From: Nageia nagi
Taxonomy: Eukaryota; Pinophyta
Assembly (NCBI GenBank): GCA_050084985.1
Contig: JBITNC010000001.1
Location: forward strand, 137,516,001-137,580,000
Reading direction: 5' to 3'
Length of the DNA: 64,000 bases
Position 1 is the first letter of the stretch. Each line of letters begins with the position of its first letter. Shown here piece by piece: positions 45,120 through 55,836 of the stretch. A program made the position numbers and the translations under genes. The notes under the pieces are model-generated. The model was given only the letters and a program-made list of their open reading frames with translations, was not told the DNA's origin and ran no database searches.

Positions 45120-45500
45120 GATAAGCCTAGTTGGTTTGAAATCCACATCATATTCCATTATCTTAGGAGTCCAACTAGTTTTCCTTCACCCAATTCTCCT
45201 TGTATGACATAATTTATCACATCAAGATGGATAGTGAATACAAGGATTTTGTTATGGGACACATAATGTTTAAATGTTTTAAGTGTTTTCATTATAGAAA
45301 ACACTTATTTTTCAACAAATGAATACCTTTTTTGATGTTGGTGTAGTGTTTGACTATGGAAGATAATCAAATGTTCTTATTTCTTATCATCTTTCTATGC
45401 TAGAATTATAGCAATGCTTTTATCTACTCCATATGCATACATAATAAAATATTTTACAAAATTAAGAATTTTTAGAATAAGAGCTTCTATTATGGCTTTT
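45120..45500 (-). pseudogene. E5 classical RNase H (RT-linked)
   Basis: After the RT thumb, the minus strand reads YAYGVDKSIAIILA (about 45,450), HSQTLHQHQKRYSFVEK (about 45,340) and a TIHLDVINYV block (about 45,240). These are the D, E and D/H regions of the usual Gypsy RNase H. In-frame stops are present. It lies directly after RT, as in all Gypsy elements, so the domain at 46.6-47.3 kb is an additional one. Confidence 0.8.
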
Positions 45501-46410
45501 TCAATATCCTAAAAAGCTTGCTTTGCTTCTTCTGACTAAGAAAATATAGCATCTTTCTTCAACATTGCAGTGATTGGAGATACAATTTTTGAAAAATCAT
45601 TGATGAATTTTCTAACAAAATTGATCTGATCAAGGAATTATTGCAAGGACTTCTCATTGGAAGGTAGTGGTAATGGTTCAATAGCTTTCACTTTGTCTAG
45701 ATCAATTTCCAATCCCTTTTCTAAAATAATATGTCTAAGTAATTTTCTTTGATTAACCATGAAAATAGACTCTTTGGGATTGATTGAGATCCCAAACTCC
45801 ACATATTTTTAAACACTTGTATAAGATGTTGTAAATGATTTTCTCTACTCTTAGAAAATACTGTGATATCATTTATATGGACCAAGATAATCTTATTTAT
45901 CAGATCACCAAATGCATGGTCCATGGCTCTTTAAAAGGTAGCTCCCACATTAGAGAGACCAAAGGGCATTCTTTGAAAAAAAATATCTCCCATTTTGTTG
46001 TGAATGCAGTTTTGTATTGCTCCTCATCCTTTACCTATATCTGGTTGAACCTTAAGTAGCCATCAATCATTAAAAAGTAGTAAGCTCCAACTACTATATT
46101 TAGGATTTATTCTATAGAATGAAGATGATAATTATTCTTGAGAGATACTTGGTTCAGATTTCTAAAATCTACCATAATCTGATCTCCCTACTCTTCTTTC
46201 TAATTAAGAGTAGATTTACAACCTAAGAAGGATTTATAATAGGATAAATAATTTTTAAATCAAACAATTTAATCAATTTCTACTTCATGGCTTTTTCTAA
46301 TTTTGGTTTGACTAGTCTTTATTTTTGATTGTATGGTTTAGCCTTTGGTTGAAGCTCAATAGTGTGTTGGATGATATTTTTATTATATATTTTTAGATCA
46401 TCATAAGTGT
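45500..46410 (-). pseudogene. E5 reverse transcriptase
   Basis: N-terminal blocks HTIELQPKAKPYNQK and KLIKLFDLKIIYPI (about 46,360-46,240) are followed by the catalytic segment in the frame 45,924-45,721. There the box reads LVHINDITVFSKSRENHLQHL, with N at the first catalytic Asp of the YVDD-type motif. The thumb (KAIEPLPLPSNEKSLQ and INFVRKFINDFSKIVSPIT) lies at 45,690-45,580. It is broken by several stops, and with the D-to-N change it is inactive. Confidence 0.85.
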
Positions 46411-46643
46411 AAGTAATTGATTTTGAAAATTAATGATAAATTCAAAATATGATTTTTTTCTTCAACAAAACATTTTGATCCAACCTTTATATATTTCTCA
46501 GGTTCTACTTCCAGCTCAATATGGCTCTTTTTTTTAATAACCAAAGATTTGGCTTTCTAAACATCTTCTGAATCAAATAATATTTCAAAAGAGATTAGAC
46601 TTTTTAGTATGATATTATTTCTAAGTTGAATTACATATGACTC

Positions 46644-47258
46644 TTAAAAGTAGTCATGAAATTCTTGAATAATAAAGGTATGAGCTATTGCTTCATATAA
46701 TAGGAAATTCATAATATGCTCATTGGAGTCAAATACTTGCCAAAAATTTGCAACATCAGGCACTGATGACTTACATTGAATTTTGATTCCAAAATTTTTC
46801 CTTTTGTAATGAGCATGATTATAATGTGCTCTTTTTCTAGCAAGTGCATCAACTATTTGGTTGTGCCTCCTAGGAATAGATATAAAATTGATATGCAAGA
46901 ATGACTCCATTAAATCCCACACCCTATTCCTATAGGTCTTCATATAGTGATGTTTTGCACTAATCTTGTTTCTAACTTGCTTTATAACCAATTTTGAATC
47001 ACCATACATAATTAGATATCTAATGCCCATACTGATTACTTTAGATGACCCTAAATAAAGGGCTTCATATTCAACAACATTGCTTGTGCAAATACATATG
47101 AATCTAAATGAGACTCTCCTCATATGTCCCTCTAGTGATTTAAATACAATACTAGCTCTACATCTAGCTCCATCAAAGTACATTGTCCATAACTCATGCT
47201 CCCTTTCAGCTATAACTAATATTGGTTGCACATTTTCATGTAAATAATAGTTTCCCAT
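46644..47258 (-). CDS. E5 second (archaeal-type) RNase H, located before RT
   Basis: An open frame of 204 codons carries all four acidic catalytic positions: MYFDGA (residues about 26-31), VVEYEAL (about 61-67), YGDSKLV (about 85-91) and QIVDALA (about 132-138). The QV spacing and the 'F.SIPR..N' block are typical of the plant Tat 'aRNH' domain. Such a domain degrades RNA in RNA-DNA hybrids. In the Tat/Ogre elements I know it follows the RT-linked RNase H. Here it lies between the protease (47,762-47,484) and the RT (from 46,410) on the same strand. It is the longest intact pol segment in E5, although the polyprotein around it is broken. A local rearrangement is an alternative explanation. 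Confidence 0.8.
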   Translation of the reverse strand: MGNYYLHENVQPILVIAEREHELWTMYFDGARCRASIVFKSLEGHMRRVSFRFICICTSNVVEYEALYLGSSKVISMGIRYLIMYGDSKLVIKQVRNKISAKHHYMKTYRNRVWDLMESFLHINFISIPRRHNQIVDALARKRAHYNHAHYKRKNFGIKIQCKSSVPDVANFWQVFDSNEHIMNFLLYEAIAHTFIIQEFHDYF

Positions 47259-47483
47259 ACAAACATATATGACCTAATAATTCAAATCATTTGCTAAAAT
47301 AATTTCAATTGTTAGCAATGTTTCTCTAAGTGTATCCCTTTCAAGCACTTCTACAGGTTCAGGGCCATTTATATAGTTCTTTTATGTGATCTTCTTTAGA
47401 TGAACATTTTTGGCACCCTCATTTAGAATCTTTACTTGTTTATTTTTGAAGGAAAGTGGAAGATGTATATAATCCAAAGCTAA

Positions 47484-47762
47484 TTACCCTTCCAATTTGG
47501 TAGTAAATTCTCTATATAGATAGATCCATAAAAGAGGTAGAAGATCAACAATAATAACATCTTGAATGATACAAATATCTGAGAATGCATTAAGAGTTAT
47601 TAGAACTCCTTTAACAATAACAACAAGATCTATAGATGAAGAATCTAATTGTATAACACCATCAATGCACCTTGTAATATATAATTTCATTTCATTTGCA
47701 ATAGCTTTGGGAATCATAGTAATAGCAGCTCTAGTATCTATCATAAAATTATTAACAACCAA
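47484..47762 (-). pseudogene. E5 aspartic protease
   Basis: The frame of 92 residues begins VVNNFMIDTRAAITMIPKAI, the Tat-type 'f.iDtGAavsiip' catalytic segment, with R for G after DT. DVIIVDLLPLL near residues 67-77 is the second conserved strand. The G-to-R change should abolish activity. Upstream minus text (about 47,990-47,890) keeps the usual EELKKKTPSKM and MFDAL linker between gag and protease. Confidence 0.8.
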
Positions 47763-48662
47763 ACCTTCTATTCTAAGAGAAATATAGAAAGGTGGAGGTC
47801 TCCTTAGACCTATGGGAACTAAAGGGACATCATCACATATTGCAAAGACAACATTTCCCTCATTTACTCTTTTCTTATATTCTTTAATTTCAAATCCAAT
47901 TGACCTAGAATCCTTAATGCATCAAACATTATCATTTTAGAAGGAGTTTTTTTTTCAGTTCTTCTACAATGTTATATGGAGCATATGGGACAAACTTACT
48001 TATTTTAGCTGGTTGATGTGTTTTGAAGTGTTGAGTTGCCTTTTCCTTATGGTGATCTATAATGAAAGAATATCTTAATGGATTAGGCCTCTTTTTCTCT
48101 AGGACTATTTTTCTAGTCGCAGCAAAATTTCCTTCTATAGGGACATCATTACTCGAGTTGTGAGAAACATGATCTAGATCTCTTGGAAATTGATTTTATT
48201 GATTCTATGGTTGGACCAAAGGAGCCTTAGCTATTTTGGGTTAAAGATGCATTAGAATGGGTTATTAATTTTTTTGAGTGATTTGGGGTTGTTGAGGGGT
48301 CATTAAAGAAGAATCTCTAGTTTGAACATAGTTGGCTTATTCTCCAACATATCTCAAAAGCCAAAAATTGACCATGGTGAGGTCAATAGCAAGATTTGGT
48401 GCAAGTTCCACCATTTGATTAGAATGTAAACCAAAATACTAGTGTTGATAGACTGCACATGAGTCTAAGAAGTGAGGAGTTGAACATGGAGGACATCATT
48501 CGATAATGCCTAGAGCATCATTCTCTATAGAACTTGCCATAATAGCATTATCAATTACTTTTGAGACATCAGGCTATTTTGCTAGTTTATTCCTCGATTA
48601 GAATTTAGGTTAATACTGATTATCATATCTTTTGTAGTTGAAACCTTGATTCTTTTTTTTTT

Positions 48663-49417
48663 TCAAGGTGAGATTATTGGTATAGTAGATGCAAGAGTAG
48701 GTAGTGATAATATTTGATTATAAATAGTAGGCTTAGGTGGAGGTGGTAAGGCTAACATTCTAGGATGAGCAATTTGCAGGGCTTCTTTAGAAGGAAAATT
48801 AGGAAACAAGGGCATAATGATTCTTGGTTGCATATTTCCAAAGGATACCAAAGTATGTTCAGAGGTTTTGGCCATTTGGTAAACATCTAGAAAAGTATCT
48901 CTTGATAAAAAAATTAGCATATTAAGATCTAGGAGAAAAGATTTCATATAATATACCAGAGCTTGTGCATTTGTTGGTCTAATCCTTACTGAAATAGATT
49001 TCTATGTTTTCTCAAATTTGATATTGAAATCATTAATAGACTCACAAGGGTGTCTTTTGATATATGCTATAAGGTTTAGGAAGGTACTATCATCACCATC
49101 TACAGTAAATCTTTTAATTAGAGCCTAACTTAACTCTCCCCATGTATTTATATACTGAGAGGTAAGAGTTCTAAACCATTTAGTTACTTTGCCTTCAAAA
49201 GAGTGTGATAATAGTCTAGTCGTCATCATTTTATCAGTGATATAAAAGCTTTAAGCCAATAGAGAGACATCTTAACAATGTTTATATGGTGTTTTACTAG
49301 ATCCATCATATGTGGAAAAAAAATTTGAAAGTTACTTAAAAAATAACTGGTGAATTAGCAATAACTACCAAAGGGATGACCATTATTCCAAGTAGGAAAA
49401 CCAACAAGTTGAGCCAT
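48663..49417 (-). pseudogene. E5 gag
   Basis: It starts at ATG 49,417 (MAQLVGFPTWNNGHPF). Across shifts it shows SLYWLKAF, then SFEGKVTKWFRTLTSQYI and WGELS (about 49,200-49,130), the gag-domain block. FLNLIAYIKRHPCESINDF (about 49,085) is the 'Es...f' block. The last frame (48,947-48,663) ends in a proline-rich stretch (LALPPPPKP). No zinc knuckle was recognised between here and the protease. Confidence 0.8.
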
Positions 49418-49763
49418 GCTTGGAGTAGTTGAATTAGGTGAAGGATATTTTAGAGTAGAGCCAAATACAGTTGATAATGGGATAGCGCTTAAGGGAATTT
49501 TAGGGGATATAATTCAAGAAATCTTTCACCTAGTCCTCCTATGAGGAACTGATAGCTCTTGAAATCTAGGTTATTTGAGAGATTTTCTAGCACTACTTCT
49601 AGTAAGTTTATATTCTAGAGGTGCCAAGGTTCAAAATATTATTTGGTTGATAGTAGAGTCACCAATAAGGTGGTAAAAATATTATAATATTTGAAGGATC
49701 TAATTAGCTTACCAGACACAACTATCTATCCAATTTACACCCGTTAAATATGGAATTTAGCTT

Positions 49764-49783
49764 GTATCCCACTAGGCATGCCA
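49764..49783 (-). other. E5 primer-binding-like site
   Basis: The minus strand reads TGGCATGCCTAGTGGGATAC, 17 bp inside the 5' LTR and preceded by TTTT. The form 'TTTTTGGC.(C/T)GCC.(A/G)GTGGGA' is common at this position in plant Tat/Athila elements. The tRNA partner was not determined. Confidence 0.6.
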
Positions 49784-49800
49784 AAAATGGAATTTTCTAC

Positions 49801-51789
49801 TATTGATCGATATAATGTAACCTTAAGGGTTTGGTTTAGTTGAGTTCTCTAGTACCTAAAATAGTAGGGTCCTTGAGAGAGTAGAAAGTGGTGGGGATAC
49901 GCTTATATTGGTTTTTTGCTCAATCTCTAAGTCATAGGCTAGTCCCTATCTATTATAAAGGTTAAAAGTATCAAAAAAGAGATAAAAGATTAAGAGTAAT
50001 AGGAAAGTGATGAACACATTAAACTAAAAGTAAACAAGAACTATATAACCTATGTATTGTAGCATAGGTAGCAATCCATAGCCAAGATTAAGAATAGCCA
50101 ACTATCATACCCTTGGGGTCTCATAATCATAATACATAACCATAACTTAATATAACATCTCATACATAACATTCACAAAATGTAATAGACAACCACTTAT
50201 TTAAAGGGCAAAGCATTATCAATTTGTATTATCATATACAAAAGCATATTATAGACTAAGGTAAATTTTCTAGAATGTTCGACCATTTGTACTTACAATA
50301 GTTCACTATTTACACATTTTTCTTCCCAATTGGATGGTTGTTCAACATTAATACTCATAACTAATCTCCCTAACTAAAAATAATAAATAAAACTATTTAT
50401 AGATATATAATTATGATTACAATTATGTTAGAGTACATAGTGAACAAGTACAATCAATGTCGAGGTTTGGGAATTTGAAATTTTTGAGCTGATGTACTTG
50501 TTGAGTTGTAATTCTCCTTATTTATCATTGATTGCATTCTCGAGTCTATAGCTGATTGATGATGCACTATCTATAGGCTAATTGGTATGATTAGGCATTG
50601 TATTATATCAATAGCAACCTACTTCTCTATAATGATAAATGATGAGCATTGTAACTCCTAATTACATGGAATAGTGAGGGTGAATAGTATATCATTGAAG
50701 AACTAGGAGAAACTGCTACTATCATATGGAAATGAGTCACAGTTGACACATTAAGATAGCCTTGAGGGTCAAACACTCATGATCAAGTGGACTTAGGTGT
50801 TCCTTCATAATCATTATTCCTCATATCTAGCAAGTTCTATCTTTCTTTGGTAGGCTCTAGTGATGGTTAAGCTTTATTTAACACCCACCAATTTTAGGCA
50901 AAAGATGTGACATCATCATTCAAAATCGATGGGTTATACTTAGTTGCCTTTATGAAATATCTCCTATTGAATATGGTACTTCCTGTTGAATGTGGTACTT
51001 CCTATTGAATATGGTACTTTACACTGAATGTGGTACTTCCCACTGCTTATTATCTTAGGACCTATTGATTTTGGCAAAATGTTATGACATCATCAATCAA
51101 AATCGATGAGCTTTGTTTAGGTGTCTTCATGAAGTATCTCCTACTAAATGAAGTAGTGCTCGCTATTGATTATCTTGAGGCCCAGTAATTACATACAAAA
51201 ATGATGACATCATCACTCAAAATTAGTAGGTTCAATTATATCTCCTTGCAATACTTCCCATGAATTTTTAATGTTCGATCAAAACTTCCTCAAGAAAATT
51301 GGTGGGATCTACAACATCACTTGCTAGTGATCTAGAATATACTTGGATGTTTATTTACAATAAGTCCCAAAATTTTACTTAGACACTTACTTCCCTTACA
51401 TATTACAATATTACCTAGACATAGTACATTGGTTTCCAGACATGACTTAGACCAGATTTTCATAACCTATGATTCTCTTTATATACACAGTTACCAAAGG
51501 AATAAGTAAATTGAATAAGGCTTATTTTTAAGACTTACTATAACACCAACTATATAGTGGCTAGACCTTTGAAGTAAAAATGTTTAAGACTAAGACATAT
51601 ATAAATAATACCCAAACATTGATAACATCCGAAATTCTTTAAACTTGACTCAATTTTGACAAAAAGGCTAAATACATGTGTAAAGGGGAAAAGGAAGTGG
51701 GAATTAGGAAATATTTATTGAAATGAATGAAAAAATAAAGAATATCAAAATATTACTCTATTTTTAGAATGTAATTTTGAAAGAATATA
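49801..51789 (-). repeat. E5 5' LTR
   Basis: Partner of 37,541-39,479. Its plus-strand first dinucleotide is TA instead of TG, and its last is TA instead of CA. It carries the same 'tgacatcatca' units (50,909, 51,086, 51,206) and four copies of the 22-bp 'gaat(a/g)tggtacttcc' unit at about 50,967-51,045, against two in the other LTR. Confidence 0.95.
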
Positions 51790-52492
51790 ATAGTAATTTG
51801 ACATCATATATAGTAATAATTCTTCCCCTTGATGATAACTTCATTGATAAAAGATTTAGTCATCTACTATTGAAAAATATGTGTTGAACATGATAGAAAT
51901 AGAGCATAAGCACATATGAGTTTCTCACATATGGATAACCAAATAGTGCCAAAATGCATATACTAATTCCTCACATAATGATAACTAAAACAATGCTAGA
52001 AGAAGCCAAAATGCACCACTAGTTCTTCACATAAATTGAACTAACCATGAAAGTGTACATCAAGCGGTAAAAAAATGTACAACTAGTTCCTCACATGGAG
52101 CAAACTAACCATGAAGGTGTACATAAATATCAACACTTATACAAAAAATACTTATGGGACCATGTTATGGTAACCATGATACCGTAAGAATGCCAACTTG
52201 ATCACAAATGATCATAGGTAATGTAGAAGCCAAATGTCAATGATGCTTATGTTCTTATATATTTATAAATATGTTGATGTGGAGATCTAAAGTCTCCTTC
52301 AACAATACTGCAGCATAGATGAACAAGCCACAATAAGAAAAATTGACTATGTCACTAGTCAAGATGCCCAAGCTATAAAAATAAATACCATTTTAACCAT
52401 GCTACTAGTCAAGATGCATATGATGGAAGAAGGTAGCATTAATTCAAAATTATGGATTCAATTTTCTATCAAGAACAAATATTGCAATGTGA

Positions 52493-52672
52493 AGAAGGGT
52501 GAACCTTTTTAACCACTCCAACATTCAATAATTATGGAGAAGGGTGAACCTTTTTAACCACTCCAACATTCAACAATTATGGAGAAGGTTGAACCTTTTT
52601 AACCACTTTAAGACTTGGCAATTACAGAGAAGGGTAAATGTTTTTAACCACTCCATTTTTCCATAGATTGAT
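52493..52672. repeat. Four 45-bp tandem units inside E3
   Basis: Units start with 'agaagg(g/t)t(g/a)aa' at 52,493, 52,538, 52,583 and 52,628. They share 'ctttttaaccactcca' and end in 'aattatgg'. The first two are almost identical and the fourth is the most diverged. Confidence 0.95.
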
Positions 52673-52949
52673 ATTAACTTTTCATAACTTCACAAAATGA
52701 ATAAGAATCCATCCATGTATAATTACATAAGGTGTTTATATATTGTCAATTTGCATCATTATAAAATGAAGAGCTAGTATAACCATGATATATTTCTTGG
52801 CACACCAAAATGTAAATAAGGATTCAGACAACATTATGTTAGCATGATTTTGTTAGAAGAAAATTTATTTGGATAACATGAAGCAAAAAAATATATGTTG
52901 CTTAAAACATTCTTCTAGAGAGTACTTAACACAATATTGTATAAATAAC

Positions 52950-53422
52950 TTAAGGATTTCTAGGAGGATTAGCATGGATCTTTAGATATTTTAACTCCTC
53001 ATGAAGCATAGAATAATGCTCACCCAACATGCTATTATTAGTTTTTAGGTGATTTTTCTCTTCTATGAGCAAATTAAAGGTTTTCTCATATACTACTCTA
53101 TTTTGTTTAAACATATCACACTTATGATTGGTAGCATATAATTGCTAGTGTAAAGACTAGATTTCATGCTCCAAGAAAGAGAGATTGGCCATAACTCCAG
53201 ATGAAGATCCTTCCCTAGTGTTAGTTGGAGCATTAGTTCAAAGATAATATAGAGTATTAATTTGAATAAGGATTGGAGTATTAGAAGAAGCATGGATTGA
53301 AGGATTAGAAGAGCATTGGGTGGAACATTCAATAGAGGAATAGGCAAAACATAATCCTATTCATAACCAAAATATGCTGGATACTCTTCATAACCAATAT
53401 GTGTTAGATATGTTCTTGCCAT
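52950..53422 (-). pseudogene. E3 internal ORF: short tyrosine-rich start and C-terminal coiled coil
   Basis: The minus strand starts at ATG 53,422 with MARTYLTHIGYEEYPAYFGY. A stop at about 53,360 and a frame change follow, with a serine/threonine/asparagine-rich linker. GVMANLSFLEHEI (about 53,195) and a charged helical part (CDMFKQNRVVYEK, IEEKNHLKTNNSMLGEHYSML) come next, ending at a TAA near 52,951. Total about 157 codons. Heptad-like spacing of hydrophobic residues suggests a coiled coil. It is not pol or a recognisable gag. It occupies the place where E1 and E4 have RNase H and RT, so E3 may be a non-autonomous derivative that carries its own small protein. Confidence 0.5.
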
Positions 53423-54565
53423 GGTGAACTCATACCTTTACATTTGAATGATAATATCTATTTATGGTCATTTGGATGAGGCAAGTAGGTGTGAAATTAA
53501 GGTGGGTGGTAAGGCCACCATAGATTTGTTATGAAAACCAAATCTTCAACATAATATGTATCAACCTATTTTCAAGAATAAGATGCATCATCACCCCACA
53601 CATGTCCAAGCATCATAAATGTAGGTGGTAAGGTCATAGATTTGATACAAAAATAAAATCATCAACACAAATTGTATCATCCTATTTTCAAGAATAAGAG
53701 GTGGCATCACATAAGTCTACGTGAATTAATTACAACTATGGTTGTGGTAAAAAAATGTCTCATCATTCATTTTCCACATAATACCCATATAATTATTACA
53801 AAAAAGTAGTAACATCTTTTAAAATACAACAACTTATGCCTTTGTGGTCATAATATTTTATCCATTACCATAGATGTGTGGACAAAACAAAAAATTCCCT
53901 TTCTTTTAAGAAAATTACTGCTTAAAAAAGGTATCTATCTTATACTTTAAAAAGAAGAGGGCCTCATGAAAAAGCATTTTGCTTTTACTATTGGAATGAA
54001 TAGTCATATGGAAAAAAAATTCCACATGCACTAGACATAAGGGAAAGAACATATATAAATATATTTTTACTTTTAGTTTATTATGTAGCTTTATTAAGAA
54101 GCTACTTCTCAAGTTGTATGAGGAACATAGGTAATGGGCCACAATAAGTGGAACTCGCACAAAGTGGCAAGCCACAATAAGTGGAACTCGCAATAAAAAT
54201 TTTATGCAACAAAGGTTACTCAATATTTCTCAAAACATAATTATTACTATAATATCAAAAAATAGTTATCCGCTTAAAACATTATGCTCATTATTCTCCC
54301 CCTCAAGTAAATAATAATGTAGAAATAATATTTTCCATTTTAAATAATAATACATAATAACACCCAGCAAATGTAGTAATCTCCACCTTGGTGTTATTTA
54401 AAAAAAATTCATCAAAAATAGGATAAAAACATCATGATATTAATAAATTCCATTGTAGGAATAAAAGAACCAAGATAATAAAGTATTGACTAGACATCCA
54501 CCATTCATCTATTTTCTAGAAAATATTATTGTAAAAGTGGACTAAGTAAATACCTTAATGGTCAA
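53423..54565 (-). other. Unassigned interior of E3
   Basis: Contains a doubled segment ('aggtgggtggtaaggccaccatagatttg' near 53,499 and 'aggtggtaaggtcatagatttgatac' near 53,622). A 102-residue minus frame at 54,223-53,915 has no domain and includes a doubled 'aagtggaactcgc' stretch at 54,147-54,190. No RT, integrase or gag signature. Confidence 0.4.
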
Positions 54566-54570
54566 TACAT

Positions 54571-55056
54571 TGAAGGATCTAACACTAACAAGATAATTCC
54601 TAATCAACCAAGATCATATGAAAGCTCAAAATTACAACTCACAAAGCAATCTCACAACACAAGATGTAAGTGGTTTCTCCAACTAGGAGTACATCCACTA
54701 ACTAGATCTTTACTTCAATTACAAATACAACTCTCTTACAATTTTCATAATCTCAACTCCTACACTTCTATCCTATAGCATAACATTAATCCACAATTGG
54801 TATATGATCACAAAGAGAGAGCCTTCTATTTATAGGCCAAAATCTCTCTTTTGATCACTTTTTTATCCAATGTACAAAAGCATGACATGCACATCCTTTT
54901 ACCCAAGAGGCATGCTCATGACATGGAGTGTAGGACAAGTTACATTATCATATTCACTTAAATACTTAAGGTATCAAATGATACCCTTAAGTATTAGTGA
55001 ACTTACATAGAAGATTTAATACAAACTTTTACAATAATGCATTATACATTCCAACA
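54571..55056 (-). repeat. E4 3' LTR
   Basis: 486 bp, from tgaaggatctaacac to cattccaaca on the plus strand (TG...CA). A TATAAATA box sits at 54,827-54,834 on the minus strand. It differs from the 5' LTR at scattered single bases and small gaps. Confidence 0.95.
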
Positions 55057-55067
55057 CTCCCCTTTAA
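55057..55067 (-). other. E4 polypurine tract
   Basis: The minus strand reads TTAAAGGGGAG directly before the 3' LTR. E1 and E3 have similar tracts at the same place. It would prime plus-strand DNA synthesis. Confidence 0.8.
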
Positions 55068-55835
55068 TGCAATATTGGGATAGAACGAGTAAGATATAAG
55101 AAGACAAAAAAGTAAGAGGGTTCTCCTCCAAATAGATACAACAAAGATGAGAACTTTTTACATATTTGTGAAGTAAGAAAGATCTAGTTTGAGACTCACT
55201 ACTTTGCCAAATACAATCATTAATCACAATCGATTTCAATGTACATGAAGTAGTTATCCAACTAAAAGTCATGAAGAGTCTCCAAGAGCCTGCATACCTA
55301 AGGTAAGTAACTTGTAATCTCAAAGGAACCTACAATTCATAAGTAGCTCAAATAACAAGATCAGTTAGATGCATCATATTCATACAAACAACGATAGATG
55401 AATCACTCAAATATCATCATGAATTGATCAATGGTGCACTATAAATCATCATAAAGATGCCATGCCAAAAACTTATAGTCACTTGTTGTATATAAAATAT
55501 GTGTTGATTATCATTACAAAATAGAGAATGCACATACAAGTTCCTCACATATGAATAACTAAATAGTATCAAAAGACACATAAGAGTTCCTCACACATGG
55601 ATAACTGAACAGTGCTAGATTGACCAAACATAGAGTAAGCACATACGAGTTCCTCACATATGGATAGCTGAATAGTGCCAAAAGACACATAAGGGTTCTT
55701 CACATATGGATAATTGAACAGAGCTAGTTTGACCAATTTATACAATAAGTTCTTCACATAGAGCGAACTTACCATGAAGGTGTACAACAAAATAAATATT
55801 ATATAGCATAAAATCCTCCTAAGGATGAAGTTGTC
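55068..55835 (-). other. E4 3' untranslated region with repeated segments
   Basis: Non-coding sequence shared with E1 and E3. It contains repeated 'gttcctcacatatggataactgaa(t/c)agtgc' blocks at about 55,530, 55,588, 55,650 and 55,697, each roughly 50-60 bp apart. E1 (about 28,230-28,350) and E3 (51,915-52,110) contain the same repeat in different copy numbers. Confidence 0.7.
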
Positions 55836-55836
55836 A

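Larger units (their letters stand above)
37541..51789 (-). mobile_element. E5: 14.2-kb Tat-like Gypsy element with dual RNase H and a third ORF
   Basis: Direct LTRs of 1,939 and 1,989 bp bound it, with ATAGT at 37,536-37,540 and 51,790-51,794 as a perfect target duplication. Reading minus from the right LTR: primer-binding-like site, gag, protease, an archaeal-type RNase H, RT, classical RNase H, integrase, a long degenerate ORF3, 3' LTR. Size, dual RNase H and the TTTTTGGCATGCCTAGTGGG leader fit the Tat/Ogre branch. Most coding parts carry several stops. The inner LTR dinucleotides have changed CA to TA at two ends, consistent with deamination. Confidence 0.9.

Noticed and set aside
37527-51810. 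A 13-bp match at both ends of E5 as an unusually long target duplication
   Set aside because: The immediate 5 bp (ATAGT) are sufficient. The longer match comes from a short tandem duplication already present in the host sequence.
53093-53347. 84-residue leucine-rich minus frame (MPIPLLNVPP...), considered as a membrane protein
   Set aside because: It is out of frame with the better S/T-rich and coiled-coil reading of the same segment.
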